Counted from the stretch's first letter, positions 45,473 to 58,002 are shown. The stretch is 64,000 nt of DNA from Geosiphon pyriformis (GCA_016748015.1 JAAOMT010000697.1:594550-658549), one strand, 5' to 3'. Notes: generated by a model from the sequence alone, not told the origin. Program-made: numbers and translations.

Positions 45473-46253
45473 TAAAAGCTTTATTGTGAGAATTAGAAAA
45501 GCGCTAAAGACCATTAACATTCTGTGTTTCTAGATTAGAGAAACACATCAGGCAATTGCAAGGATAGCTTCAGAGAAGACTCCAGACAGTGGGTAGATTT
45601 CAGTTCAGCCTCTGAGAAGGAGTACATAAACACACACAACAATCAAGAATTAAAGAATAACTTACATCGCAACAGTAAAAAGAAAGCCTTTAGTGTAACA
45701 GTGACATTATCACACAAATAGAATTGAGGAACTCACGAAAGACTGATTGCAATTAAAACGGGATATCAGCAATTAAATATAACAAGAAAACCATCCCGTA
45801 ACACTGTAATCAAGAGCTATTGGTTCAGTATGGTTAAGTATTGAATTTTATTAACATAGAATACTAATAGAATAGAAGTGATTAATATTTCTTTAATTAA
45901 ACAATGATAACATGGATTCAGATAATGATTGATATTTTATTAATATGATTTAATTTTACTTTAAATTGTAGAAAACTACTTTTGAAAAAAAAAATATTAG
46001 ATATTTAATTGATGATTGGTATCTATTCTGCAAGGATTCTGCCTTTTCTGTTTTTAATACTCTTACTATATATACATAATTACTGTTATATGAGATTTTT
46101 TGAATTCCTTTAATTCTTCTAGCCAAAAATCTTGAAATTTCTGAAATCTTGTAATTTTTTGAAAGGAATCCTGAAATTTCTCTTTTACTACCCTTATTTC
46201 TAATTGGCTACTTTATCTTTTTATTAAGAATTTCTAAATTTCTATGAGTAATA

Positions 46254-48920
46254 CCAGTATTATTATTTAATTTAAAACCATATTAGAAATTAATCTTAGT
46301 ATAATTTTTAAAGAAAACACACTTATAACACTAATGTTTTTGTTAGCAAAAATGAATTTAAATGTACCAAAATTGTGCAGCATAAGATTAAAATTGGAAA
46401 TACCAGATTTATTAAACAATAAGTTTATTAAGTTATCTTAAATAAAGATAATTTAATTAAACAAAAAATACAGTAAATATTAAATAATAATTTAATAAAA
46501 AAATCATTAAGTTTATAGTTTTTATCTGTTATTTTGATTACAAAAAAGAATAAAAAAATTCATTTCTATATTAACTACTAAAAGCTTAACAGTATTATTT
46601 AAAAAAACAACTATTTAATTCTTTTGATTCAAAAAATTTTAGATAATTTGGAAAACAAAAAATAATTCTTGTTATTAAACTTAATTAATAAATATTGACA
46701 AATTGAAATAGATCTAATTGTCAAAAAAAAAACAGTTTTTATTATCTGAAATAGAAATTTTAAGTTTAATATGATGTTTTTTAAATTTTGCAATGCTTCT
46801 ATTACTTTTTAATGCTTAATAAATATTATGTACAAAAGATTTTTATGGAAATCAGTTGTTGTTTACTTAAATAACACCAATGTATTTTTAAAAACATTTA
46901 ATAATCATATATTTTATTTTCAACAAGTCTCCAACTGTTCTTAAAATATAAAATTAAAACTTAATTCTGACAAATATTTTTTTGAAAAAACTAAACTTAA
47001 ATTCCTAAAACACATTATTAGAAAAGATAGAATAAAGCCAGATTTAAACAAAGTTTAAAAAGTCAAAAATTTTTTTGTCTTAACCAATTTTTATAAACTA
47101 CAAAAATTTTTAGAACTTGCTAAATATTACTACTGTATTATTAAAAAGTTTTTTTAATATTGTTAAATTCTTCTATTATTTGTTTTCAAAATATGTGCTA
47201 TATATATAAAGAATTAAACAGCAAAAAATTTTTAATTATCTTAAATATTAACTTATCAAAGCTTTAATCTTAATATATTTAAATTTTAATAAACAGTTTA
47301 TTATAGTCATTAATATATTAAAAAATATTCTCAAAGTAGTTTTATCTTAAATTAAACCAAATAATAGAAAATATCTGATTGCTTATATTAATAAAAACAC
47401 TAGTATAGCTAAAAATATACAATATTATAGATTTAAAGTGTTTGTTATTTACTAAACTATACAAAACTAGAAATATTACTTTTGTTAACTATTTAACATA
47501 TATACTAATTACAAAGAACTTATATAGTTATTTAACAAACCACAATTTAAAAGAAGATATGTAAAATAGAGTATTTATTTACAGCAATTTCTATATAAAG
47601 TATATTATAAAAAAAGAGCTAAAAATACCAATGCTGATAGCTTGTTAAAAATAACTTAAATCTAATTTTGTGCTAATAAACACAACTATCTATTAATAAT
47701 TATATTAATATTTGTTAATATTTTAGTTTAAAAAAAAGATATTTTAACAAGAACAAAGTATTATATAAAAACAAACTTAAAACTACCTTATTTACAATAA
47801 CTAATTATATTGTTAAGAATATTGAAATTATATTACACTACAACAAATTATAAAAGATAATAAAAAAAAAATTGTTTTGTTTAATATGTATTTTGATCTA
47901 ACAGTAGAATACTTTAATAATGATATTATCTTATAAAAAACAATTAATTTATATTATTGGCCAATAATATATAAAGATATTTTTAAATATAACTTTTGCC
48001 AAAAAAAAGCCAAAATAACAGAACAATTTCGATTTATTCTAGTTAAAAATTCATTTGATAAAATTAAAATTAATTTGGTTAGATTTTTTTTAATTATTAT
48101 AAAAAAATTAATATATTATAATAACTGTAGATTATTTTACAAAATAGTTAAAAGCTTAAATCATCTTAGTTGCAAATACAAAACAATAACTAAGTTTATA
48201 ATCTGCAAATATAGATGTTCAAAAAAAATATTATTTAATCAGAAAACTTATTTTATTAACAATACTCTAATAAAATTAAGTTAATAATTTGAAAATAAAA
48301 TAACTCTTATTATTCTTATATTATCTTTAAACAAATAGACTGGTAAAATAATTTAACCAAATATTGTGTAAAGCACTAATAAAAATAAATTATAAAAATA
48401 CACAAAAATAAGACTTATTTATATTTTTAATATTATTTACATATAGAATATTGAAGCAAAATACTATTTAGTTTACATCATTTAAATTAATTTATAAAAA
48501 AAAACCATATTATTTATTGAATTAAAAATTTTTTTTTCTGACAAAAACAATTACCAAAGAAAACTTTGAAGTTACTTTATATTAAAAAACATATCAGATT
48601 ATAAAAACATTATAAAACAATTGTAAAACAACAATTGACAATATTAATAAGTCTTAAAAATAACAAAAAAAAGACATAATAATTCTCTTTTAAACCAACT
48701 AGTTGAATTTAAAATTAAAAACCAAGTATTGTTATATTGTACTAAAACTAAAAAACAGTAAAATAAAAAATTTGATCTGAGATAAGATAAATTATTTTAC
48801 ATATATAAGATTTTGAATAATAAAACTTATAAACTACAATTAAAAAACAGAATTTAAAAAAAAACTACATATAAAAATTATTTAAAACTTTATTACATAA
48901 CACAAAAATTGTTATTATTT
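46254..48920 (+). mobile_element. Ty3/gypsy-type pol relic (RT, RNase H, integrase)
   Basis: Stop-ridden plus-strand readings follow pol order. RT palm at about 46630-46920 (NMMFFKFCNASITF, then KSVVVYLNNTNVFLKTFNNH). The RT-RNase H linker at about 47000-47160 (LKHIIRKDRIKPDLNKV, then FLELAKYYYCIIKKFF). Integrase zinc and core at 47900-48290 (NLYYWPIIYKDIFKYNFC, then KIKINLVRFF, then FNQKTYFINN). The chromodomain-side tail at 48420-48910 (LLYCTKTKKQ, then YKLQLKNR). The catalytic Asp residues are Asn at YLNN and in the integrase core. No matching LTRs were recognised, and gag-protease was not readable. Confidence 0.75.
48075..48284 (+). pseudogene. Integrase core fragment, catalytic Asp lost
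   Basis: A 69-codon segment corresponding to the integrase core between its two Asp motifs. The codon before LVRFF is Asn (48072-48074) where the first catalytic Asp is expected. Near the end, FNQKTYFINN (Asn codon 48237-48239) stands where TDRGTHFNN-like sequence holds the second Asp. Confidence 0.65.
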
Positions 48921-51180
48921 ATATTTTAATTAGAAACACAAATTCCATTAATCAAATTTAAAAATACACTACAAGTTCTAAAACCAATTATTATTATTAA
49001 ATACAATTTATATATAAACATTAAATCATGTAAAATAGATATATATAAATACCAAAAAAACAAAAAACAAGTTAATAATATTTTTAATATAAATCTTTTA
49101 AACAAAATTTTGAAACTTTTTTAACAAATAATTAAAATAATTCAACAATTTACAACATTAATAAAAATTACAATTAATAAGAAAAAAATATAATACAAAA
49201 ATACAACCAAAAAAAAAATAAGCAAAAATTTAATTAAAACTGAATATTTTTATTTCTATAAATAATTAAGAAAAAAAAAGAAAAATACATATACTTAGAT
49301 GTTCAAAAAATTAAAAAAGCTTTGAACAACTTAATTATAAAACCAAAAACAAAAAAGTAGATTTCTAAAATCTCCAAAACATAGAAAAAAAGACTTTTAT
49401 TAACATATTAATTCTTTAAAATTGGTAAAAAACTAAACTTATAAACATTATATATAGATATTAACAAATGAATATTTAATAGAAAAGCTCTAAAACAAGT
49501 AGAAAAATTCATAAAAAGAAACAATTTGATACTATATTATAAAACAATATACTAACTATATTTAGTATTTAAATACTGTTTAGTTATACATTAAACAATT
49601 TATTAAAATCTATTATAGTTAATAATATAAGATAAATAACAAATTTTTAGTTTGAAAATTTACAAAAACAATACTTAACATAAAAATTGAATATTACAAT
49701 TTTTAAAGATATATATAATTTTACAAAAGCTTAATTCTAAAAAGAAAAAATAATATTATCTAAGTAAAAAAACTATTCTAAAAACTATTAAAAAAATATA
49801 ATTAATATGTAACAATATAAAAAAAATGTAATAATACAAAATAATACAGAATAACATAAAATAATTTAAAATAATATACAATAATATGAAATAACATAAA
49901 ATAATTAATTATAACATAAAAAAATAAAGCAATAATAAAAATAGTAAATAATAATTAATAATAACAAGTAATTAAAAGCAATTTTATAAAACTAAAGAAT
50001 ATATAAAAAAATAAATGGTTTTAACAAATAAAAAAAAGAATTATTTTTCTTAAAAATATCTTAATCTTAAATAAAATTAACTTTATTATATATATAGTTT
50101 GAACAAATTTAATAAATTTTTTTTATTTTCAATTATTAGTATATAATTCCAATATTCTGATTGTTAAAATCAAATTAATTGTCTTTGTTACTTTTACTAC
50201 AAAAAACAGTATTAGAATCTTAACAATTTAGACTAATTATTTTTGATTACAGTAATTGATAATATTAATTTTTTTTATTTTTATTTTTTTTTATCTTGAT
50301 TTTTTTTTCTCTTTTATAAAGTAACAACATCAAAAATTGATTGTCTAAAAATAAATTTTGTAATAATTTAGTAAAAAAAAAGTTTTTTTTAGATTTAAAT
50401 ATTAATTTTATTTTGTTAGCTTACTAAAAAAAACAAAAAAACAACACCAAATTTTAGTAATTATGCTTACTAGTTTGGAAAAAAATATAATAAAAACAAT
50501 ACAATTAAAGAAATCAGAATATTATGTCTTATAATAAAAAAACTTAACAAATATAATTACAGACAAAAAAACTTTAAAAACTAATAATTGACTTAACTAA
50601 AAAAACTATTACATTAATGTTCAATCAGTTTTTATTATTAAAACATGAGCATTAAAAATTATGATGTTATCTTACCAAATTTATTTGTAGTAACATTCAA
50701 GTTTAAATTAACAATAAAAATTATTATTTTTGTCAATAAAAACAAAAGAATTGCAAATACATAAAGATTCAAGTTTAGACTATTTAATCTATAAAAAATA
50801 CTAAATATTTAATTAACCAAAAGTTTTAGAGACTTTTTAAAACCATTAGATAAACATTAACAAAAACAATCAAACTTAATAGCAAATTTTTAACAACAAA
50901 AAAAAACCACTAAAAAATGAAAAATTAGCATAAAAGTCATGATAAATATTAATAAAAATATCTGTTAAAAAAACTATTTGTGTTCAAAACTTGCTGTTAA
51001 AAGCTGTTGATTATAAAATAAAAATTTATTTTTTGGCAAAAAGATGAATCAATTAAAAATAATTTTTATTTAAAACTAATTTTATATAAACTTTTTTCAA
51101 AAAAGAAATAGTCACACTAAAGATATTATATTTAAGAAAAAAATGGCCAAAATACTCATGTTTTTTATAGTATATCAATC
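48921..51180. other. AT-saturated DNA without readable genes
   Basis: About 2.3 kb of nearly pure A/T. The stretch 49820-49925 shows loose 8-12 base repeats of AATAATAYAAAATAA type. No coding remnant could be assigned; it may include the 3' LTR of the gypsy element, but this is not visible. Confidence 0.5.
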
Positions 51181-52250
51181 TTAATTTAGTTTAGAAAAAT
51201 TTTGTATTATTAAAAATTGGCTCTATGTAAAAGACTGATTTTAAATTTTTTTCTAAAACAAAACTAACCATAACACAACAAACTTTATTATCAGTTTTAT
51301 AGGAATAGTTAATCATACAAGTTTTTTTACCAATTTTTTTAATTAAAATATTCAAATTATAAGCAGTTGTTTTTATAAACAAAGTAAACAAAAACACTTT
51401 AAAATAATTTTTTAACATCCAAATATTATGATTATCTATAACTTTAATAATACTTATTAAATATTTCTTAATTAGAAATAACCAATTAATAACCAAAACA
51501 TCAATCTAACTTGATTTAATAGATTTTATCACAGCTTTTTATTACAATTTAATTAATTATAATTGGATTGATATTATTTGATCATACTTAATTATTGTGG
51601 TAATAATTATGTTCTTAGGTGTATTTATGAGAATTTTTTTGATGATTACAGTTTAATTTGAATAAAAACTTTGTTTTTTGAGATTAATATTTACAATAAT
51701 GCTTTTTTTTTCAGTTAATAATATAATTTTTTTATGTCTTTTTAGATATAAATATAGATCTGATAATTTTTTTAAATTTTGAAAAAATAATAACTTTTCA
51801 AAACTATTAATTAATAAAAAATATTTCTAATAATTTGTACTTTTATTATAGTCAATTTTTTTTTAATTGTTAAGAAATTAATATTCAAAATAAAAAATTT
51901 TTTAATAGAAATTATTATTTAAGTTTTCATAATTTTTGAATCAGTCCACTTTTTGTTTAAAAAAATATTGAGAAAGAATAAAAAAAGTTTACTATTTTCT
52001 TCTATATTAAAACTAAAAAAAGAATTACAATTCATATTAATATTTATTCTTTTGGCTTTGAAAATAACAGCTGCCAAACTTAGAAAAAACTTATTATTAA
52101 CATTAACTAAAATACTACTGTTATTACTATTACTAAATTTGTTGTTTATATCTGAATAAACATTATTATTAAAACCAAACTTAATTAAAGAAATAGTTTT
52201 TTTATCACTAAAATATTTTATATTATCAAAAAAAATTTTTTTTGGTAAAT
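51181..52250 (-). mobile_element. LINE ORF1 fragment, minus strand
   Basis: An open 101-codon piece (51191-51496) reads VINWLFLIKKYLISIIKVID, then KTCMINYSYKTDNKVCCVMV, then FYIEPIFNNTKFF. It matches the ORF1 of LINE copy A around the LTR insertion point and shows what copy A lost there. The upstream part to about 52250 is the stop-ridden N-terminal half; its antisense open frame at 51953-52159 is not a gene. Confidence 0.6.
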
Positions 52251-53172
52251 TTTATGTTTTTGTATTAATTAATAAAAAATATGTATTTTTTTAATAATTA
52301 AACAAATTTAAAAATATTGTTTTTTTTATTATTAACTTAATTATTAAATTTTAAAAAATAAAAATAGATCTTAAAAGTTGTTATAAAACTGTTTTTATTA
52401 TTAAATATAATACATATAAATTTACAATTATGCTTTTTAGTTGACAAATATTTTTTTTATTTTTTAATAATTAATAAGCAAAGTATTTAAATTAATTAAT
52501 AAAAATTTTGATTTTTTTATATTTATTTTTTCAAAAACTTAAGATAAATATTGTTATAAGTATTTTTTTAGGTGAATTTTTGTAATTTAGTATTATTATA
52601 TATATAATAAATTTAAACTTATTTTCAAATAGTCTGACCTGAATAAATTATTTATTTCTTATATTAATATTTCTAATGTAATACATAATATTATTTTATG
52701 CCAATGAATTTCGGGCTGTTAAATATCTGGTGCCAAGTCCAAATCAGGAAGTAAGGTTTATTAAAATGCTTACGAGGATTATCGTTCCAGGAGTGACCAT
52801 AAATTTTCAATTAAAAAAATCTGAATCGTCTTACATTTGTAAATAATGCTTTTCTGAACCATGTTTTAGTGAATTCATAATGATCCTTCTCCATTGAACG
52901 TTTATAATAATCATTTGGGCTTGTTTTTAATCGTTTGATCCGGGTAGATTTGATGTTACAATTTCAGTCTAACCTTTGCTAAAGTTAGAATTGAAATGAA
53001 AAAGGTGTTAAATTAAAAACAATTTTTTATTGATTGGTATATTATTTGTTTTTATCAACAGAAAATAAATAAAAATAAAAAAATTCAGAATCAACAATTT
53101 TTTTATTTATTTAAATTTAAATAAATTAAATTTAAGATATATAAAAATATATATAATTTAATTAAACAAATA

Positions 53173-53249
<77 letters not shown>

Positions 53250-53391
53250 TAAGATATAAAAAAATAAACTTTGAAAGTCTTATTTTACAAACCATTCACT
53301 TCAATCATAATGTTCATAATATTCTCAAGATTCCAAAAAAGGAATTTAAAATATTAACAAACTTGGATTATTATCGTCGACCATTAGAACA
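52251..53391. other. Intergenic region with hairpin and AAT microsatellite, upstream of IDH1
   Basis: AT-rich to about 52690, then mixed composition. A hairpin occurs at 52961-52997 (ATTTCAGTCTAAC against GTTAGAATTGAAAT, 10-base loop). An AAT/ACTAAT microsatellite spans about 53172-53250. The promoter of IDH1 is presumably in the last 150 bases. No gene is recognised. Confidence 0.5.
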
Positions 53392-55441
53392 ATGCATTTC
53401 TTAATGAAAGGAAACCCTGTTGTTGCTTTGAATCTCGTGGCAAGATATAACATTTCAAGAAATATCCCTCGAAAGTAAGTTATTCTCTGCGAAATCGAAA
53501 GGTACTTGAATTCTTTACCTTGTTCCAAAGGAGCTATTTCCTTCTTTTTAAAGGAAAATTTTTTTACTCTTTCATCTTGATTAAACACTTTCCCAGAATA
53601 TCTCCAGGGGTTTTAGGTGCAAAGCAGGTACAACAGCCATAGTTCTCAAAGAAGCCAAGTTATTTTTGTTATACAGGCAAAGAAAAAAGTTTATAAGCGC
53701 ACTCTTAAACTTTTCGTTTTTTCTGTCGAACAGCTGTTTTCCCGCGCTAATAGTTCTACTGCCGCTTCGACTACTTTTCCTGGTACTTCCAGGGTAAGTA
53801 CTTTATTTTCAAAAAGCTAAAACCTTTGGTGGGCTGTTTTCAAGTGCTAAAAAAGCTCAAAAATTCAGATTAATTCTATCTGTCTGGAATATCATGAGAT
53901 AGGGAAATGCTAAAAAATCAAAAAATCCACACAATTTCTTTTGTTATCAACCAGATCCTTATGGAAAATGCCTCGGGTGATAAGACTTTCACAAACTAAT
54001 CTTCAATCCCTTTCATTTATAGAAAGGATTTACGAAATATGGGGGAAAGTACACTGTCACACTGATTCCCGGGGATGGTATAGGGCAAGAAACTGCTTCC
54101 GCGGTTAAAACAATCTTTAGGGCCGCCAATGTACCGATTGAGTGGGAACAACTAGATGTCACAGGCTACACTGAAAAAGGAGATGCCCTTTTTCAACAAA
54201 GTGTTGAAAGTTTACGGAGGAATAAAGTGGCACTAAAGGGTATTGGATAAATGTTCCTTTTATGCCTCATCTGGTTCGATATGGGAAAATATATAAATTC
54301 TGTTTCCTCTCATCTTTCATCCAATCCAGGTATTCTTTATACCCCCATCTCAAACCTAGGTCATTCCTCCTTCAATGTAGCTCTGCGCAAAGATCTTGAT
54401 ATATATGCTTCTTTGGTCATTATAAAGAATATAGCGGGTTACCCCACACGTCATAAAAATGTCAATTTTGCCATTATTCGTGAAAACACAGAAGGAGAAT
54501 ATTCTGGCTTAGAGCATCAGGTAAGCATTTTGAATCTTTCAAAATCTTATATCATTTTTAATCCAAATATTTTATCACTTCGAAAGTCATACCCAGGAGT
54601 TGTTGAATCATTGAAAATTGTGACACGTGAAAAGACAGAACGTATCGCGCGTTTTGCCTTTGATTTTGCCCTCAAGAACGGACGAAAAAAGGTGACTTGT
54701 GTCCATAAAGCTAATATCATGTAAGTATTGTTCCTTCTCTGAAATTTTTCATTTTTCCTAGCAAACAATCCACAATAATAACTCCTCAGGAAACTTGGTG
54801 ATGGCCTATTTCTAAACACATGTCGGGAAGTAGCGAAGCAATATAAATCGACCGGAATTGAATTCGAGGACATGATTGTGGATAATTGCTCTATGCAATT
54901 GGTATCCCGCCCTCAACAATTTGACGTGATGGTGATGCCAAATTTATACGGCAATATTGTCAGTAACGTGGGAGCTGCTTTGGTTGGTGGTCCTGGTATC
55001 ATTCCTGGGGCAAATATTGGAAGTGATTATGCTCTTTTTGAACCGGTATATTTCGTTCATGTTAAATATTATTTTTGTCTGGTGAAAACCATAATCAAAA
55101 GCATATTTGGCTTGCTCTTTTTGTCCAGGGCTGTCGACATGTTGGAAAAGATATTCAAGGAAAAAACCGCGCCAACCCTTCTGCATTACTGCTTTCGGGG
55201 GTGATTATGTTGCAACATCTGAATCTAGAAGACTATGCCACGAGGATTTCAAATGCAGTCTATAAAACTATTGAACGAGGATCAGTAAGCCATTTAACAA
55301 ATCATATATATCAGTTACCGTTGAAATTGCAATTTCACTTTACTAATATCTTTCGCATTTCGATTCTAGGCCAAGACGCCTGATATGGGAGGCTTTTCGA
55401 CAACAACCGATTTCACACTAGCCGTGATTTCTAACCTATAA
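53392..55441 (+). CDS. IDH1: Mitochondrial NAD+-dependent isocitrate dehydrogenase, subunit 1
   Basis: TCA-cycle enzyme subunit: isocitrate + NAD+ gives 2-oxoglutarate, with IDH1 the regulatory partner of IDH2 in fungi. Eight exons (53392-53474, 53754-53793, 54023-54239, 54330-54520, 54587-54720, 54790-55045, 55129-55284, 55370-55441) make 1149 bases, 382 residues; yeast Idh1 is 360. Motifs: [83 protein letters not shown] and a C-terminal FSTTTDFT. The first two exons encode an Arg/Asn/Ser-rich leader fitting a mitochondrial presequence. They are inferred, because a GTG-initiated frame at 53617 is not credible and an alternative acceptor before CTGTTTTCC exists. Confidence 0.92.
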
Positions 55442-56640
55442 AGATTTTATTGAATTCATGCTATTGCTTATTCATATAGATTCTTTGTAATTAATTTATA
55501 GTTCATGACTATTAAAATATATCCATAAAACCAATTTCGAGAAACGACGATGAAGCATTTAGTTAACAAAGCTTTTTTTTTTTGGTTGTAGTGTTTGATG
55601 TGCCTGATTTTAATAACGTAGGCGTTAACAGAGCGGATGGATTGTGAAACATCAATAATAGGCAATACTAAGCGTTGCGGTGTAATACCTATTATTTCCT
55701 GCTCCATCAAGCAATGCCCGGAGGAATATCCCTCGAAGGTCTATAATTCATAATCCCAAAATCTAAGCAGTTCTACACTTTAGACCCTCCGATTCTTTGG
55801 ATGTTGCCACATTGAAGTAAGCTTCGTTCTGAATAATAATACTAATTCCTCGGCCTTGCTGATCAGGCGTTGAAGCAATAATGCGTCCAAAAAAGCATTT
55901 TCCAGCCAGTTTTTCATGTAATCTTTCTTGTCTTGCGATTCACTGTGTCCGAAACTTTCAAAGGAGGAATGACGATGGCTCTTTCGAGATCGAAATGATA
56001 GAGTGTGCTAATAGCCCTTGCCAATTCGCATTACGCTTAATTACTTCTTCCCTAGGAATCAATGCTTCGTCGATTGCCTCATCAATAATATTCGCGGACG
56101 CTTTGCTGCGCATACCTTAAAGCAACATGCCGAGACGCGTTCACCCCATATCGCAGCTTTTCGTTTTCGTATTCATAGCGTCTTTTCCTGCCCAAACATC
56201 TGTGTAAAGCTTAAATTTATCTTTGATGGATTGAGGCTTTATCCAAGCTTGTTGTGATGGACCGATGTGGGAATTTTTGGTATAAAGTGGCAATGTCGAC
56301 TCCAGTAGACAACAGTAATGTAAGCAATCTCATCAAGTCCAACCACTGCTTCAAGAGCTGCTTTTGAGGATGGTTCGAATACACCTTGATTAATAGTGTA
56401 CGGTTGAGAGATAACGACTGTGTTGATGGCAAGAATGTCTTGTGAGAGTCCATACTCGTCGGAAGTCGTATTATCGAAAAGAACACGAGTTTTGTAGAAT
56501 GAAGGAAGTTGATACGTGACCCGACATCGTAGTTGGAAATTAAGAGGAGGAGTTGCACTAGAGACACGGGCGTAGAGGAAACCTTTCTTGGTAACAGAGA
56601 TGGTGGTAGGGGCATCAGCATTATAAGTTTATTTTTGAAC
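55442..56640 (-). pseudogene. Frameshifted coding relic of an unrecognised protein
   Basis: Minus-strand readable blocks in changing frames. 56620-56245: TTISVTKKGFLYARVSSATP, then LPSFYKTRVLFDNTTSDEYG, then ALEAVVGLDEIAYITVVYW. About 56200-56090: FKLYTDVWAGKD, then YEYENEKLRYGVNASRHVAL and RYAQQSVREYY. About 56090-55960: DEAIDEALIPREEVIKRNAN, then WQGLLAHS. 55710-55600: EQEIIGITPQRLVLPIIDVS. Composition is normal and the blocks are protein-like, but at least two frameshifts and several stops separate them without plausible splice sites. The family is not recognised. It could be a recent pseudogene or assembly indels. Confidence 0.5.
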
Positions 56641-56763
56641 TGATTTTTAGCACATCCTTTTCATCAACTTATGAAACATATATATATATCTGTCTTTTGG
56701 ACATACTCAGTCAACTAATTTTTCTCTTATCATTTCCCACTTTTTATTGAATGATTTTTCTAA

Positions 56764-57967
56764 ATGGTTAGGCTTACAAGTCTTTTCAAAAGTATCTATC
56801 AACCACCCTTTGGTTATGAAAAATCTGTATTTCGTGGTTACGCTCTCTTAAATCGTTTCAAAGTTAAAGGTATAAGTAGTCTTTACATACTTCGGGTGGG
56901 AAAGGCTCCTACAATATGCTTCCACTTTTTTTATAAAACGCTATCCACAATTTACCAAGAATTCTAAGCTTTTTTCTTTTTTTTTAGTGCCAAACGTACC
57001 GAACACTATTTTTAATTCCCAGTCAAGACATCATTGTTTAGATAAAAACGTATCAAGAAAAAAGGGAGCGCTTTATAATAGTCTTTTTCATATTGGGCTC
57101 CGTGATCACGTGGATCTACAATTCGTTTCTTTATCATCAAAAAAACGACCACATATTTCCTTTTATAAGAGTGCAACTTTGCAGCAAGCCTTTTTTTCCC
57201 GGAAACCTTCAAATGATTGGCTATACAGGAATTCTAGAAATCTTGGATTTAAGGGGCAAGATTGGAAGACCACAGCTATTGCATTGGCTGGTGGTGCCTT
57301 GACCTTGATTTTGCTCCCTCCATTAGTAGGCTTTGCCATCAATGTGGCATTGGCTTATGGAGTATACAAACTTATCAAAACTGGAATTCAACGATATCGA
57401 GACATGATTGGTCAACCTGATTTATTCCCAAATAATGGTTTAAATTCAAGAGACAACCTTACTCCTAATAGAATCTTCCCCTTTAGCGACTTTGGAATCA
57501 AAAACATATTCTTTCCATCAACATCATCTGCTGATATTGATAAATTGTTCAGATTCGCAATTGAAAAAATTCAACAAATGCACCGAGGCACTAGCCGGGA
57601 GAGCGAAGTATTGAGATTTGAATTTGGAGACAATCCAGAAGTTGTTAACTATTCAAAGCCTCATTCAATATCAATGTCTAGCGTATCAGGATTCAATTCT
57701 CAAGGAGGAGGATATAATCAAAATAACATAAGACTAAAATTTATTGCTAAATCACCCTATGGTCAAACTAACCACGCTTTGGTGAGAGTGACTGGCTCTA
57801 TTATGAAAGATCAAAATAGAGAAGAAACAGTGAAATTAGAAGAGATATTAATTCGATGGGGAGCTACAGGGAACCGAATATCTGTCGTCATTCCAGAAAA
57901 CCAAACTGAATATAGCATTGATCAAGAAAGAGAAATACCAGAGGCCGAGTTTCGGGATATCAAATGA
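56764..57967 (+). CDS. Unknown protein with one hydrophobic segment
   Basis: Two exons (56764-56869 and 56988-57967) give 1086 bases, 361 residues. The 118-base intron has a GTATAAG donor and a long pyrimidine tract before TTTAG. The N-terminus is basic and aromatic, lacks acidic residues at first and could be a mitochondrial targeting sequence. A hydrophobic segment lies near residues 130-160 (ALAGGALTLILLPPLVGFAI and on), followed by KLIKTGIQRYRDMIG. The C-terminal half is hydrophilic, with a Ser/Gly/Asn linker and a beta-rich part (IRLKFIAKSPYGQTNHALVR, then IRWGATGNRISVVIPE). I do not recognise a family. The pattern is that of a mitochondrial inner-membrane protein with a soluble domain, which is inference. 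Confidence 0.8.
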
Positions 57968-58002
57968 AATTGGATTTAAGCTCATAAATTATAATTTTTC
58001 AT

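Larger units (their letters stand above)
44588..45806. mobile_element. Insertion inside the solo LTR, contains the N gap
   Basis: The LTR sequence breaks between 44587 and 45807, with TA on both sides and CAGT/ACTG at the ends, as in Tc1/mariner-type elements. The right end reads, inverted, CAGTGTTACGGGATGG. The left end does not extend the inverted repeat beyond CAGT. The composition is much less AT-rich than the surroundings, so the insertion is younger. Most of the interior is the gap 44849-45472, so no transposase can be seen. Confidence 0.45.
44175..46253 (-). mobile_element. Solo LTR of the same family, interrupted by an insertion
   Basis: 44175-44585 and 45809-46253 together match one LTR of elements 1 and 2 from end to end. 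This includes TATTAC at one end, TGAGTAATA at the other, the A-rich run near 44530, and the box TAGTTAAGTATTGGATTTTATC-like at 45830. Both ends are flanked by CCAG, a 4-base duplication, so an intact element inserted and then recombined to a solo LTR before the second insertion. Confidence 0.7.

Noticed and set aside
44678-45533. Long open frames of 220-280 codons on both strands
   Set aside because: They consist almost entirely of unknown residues across the N gap.
49820-49925. CRISPR-like or satellite array
   Set aside because: Loose, irregular AT repeats without spacer structure; arrays of this kind are not expected in a fungus.
52961-52997. Hairpin as a terminator or small RNA
   Set aside because: A single imperfect stem in an AT-rich region with no supporting context.
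5142-53300. Mitochondrial DNA or plasmid insertion explaining the AT-richness
   Set aside because: Readable content is LINE, LTR and gypsy protein relics; no mitochondrial gene was seen.
53617-53753. GTG-initiated start of IDH1
   Set aside because: A stop codon lies directly upstream and the leader would be unusual; an upstream ATG exon splices in frame.
57012-57302. Overlapping small ORFs in other frames of the unknown gene
   Set aside because: Shadows of the real frame.
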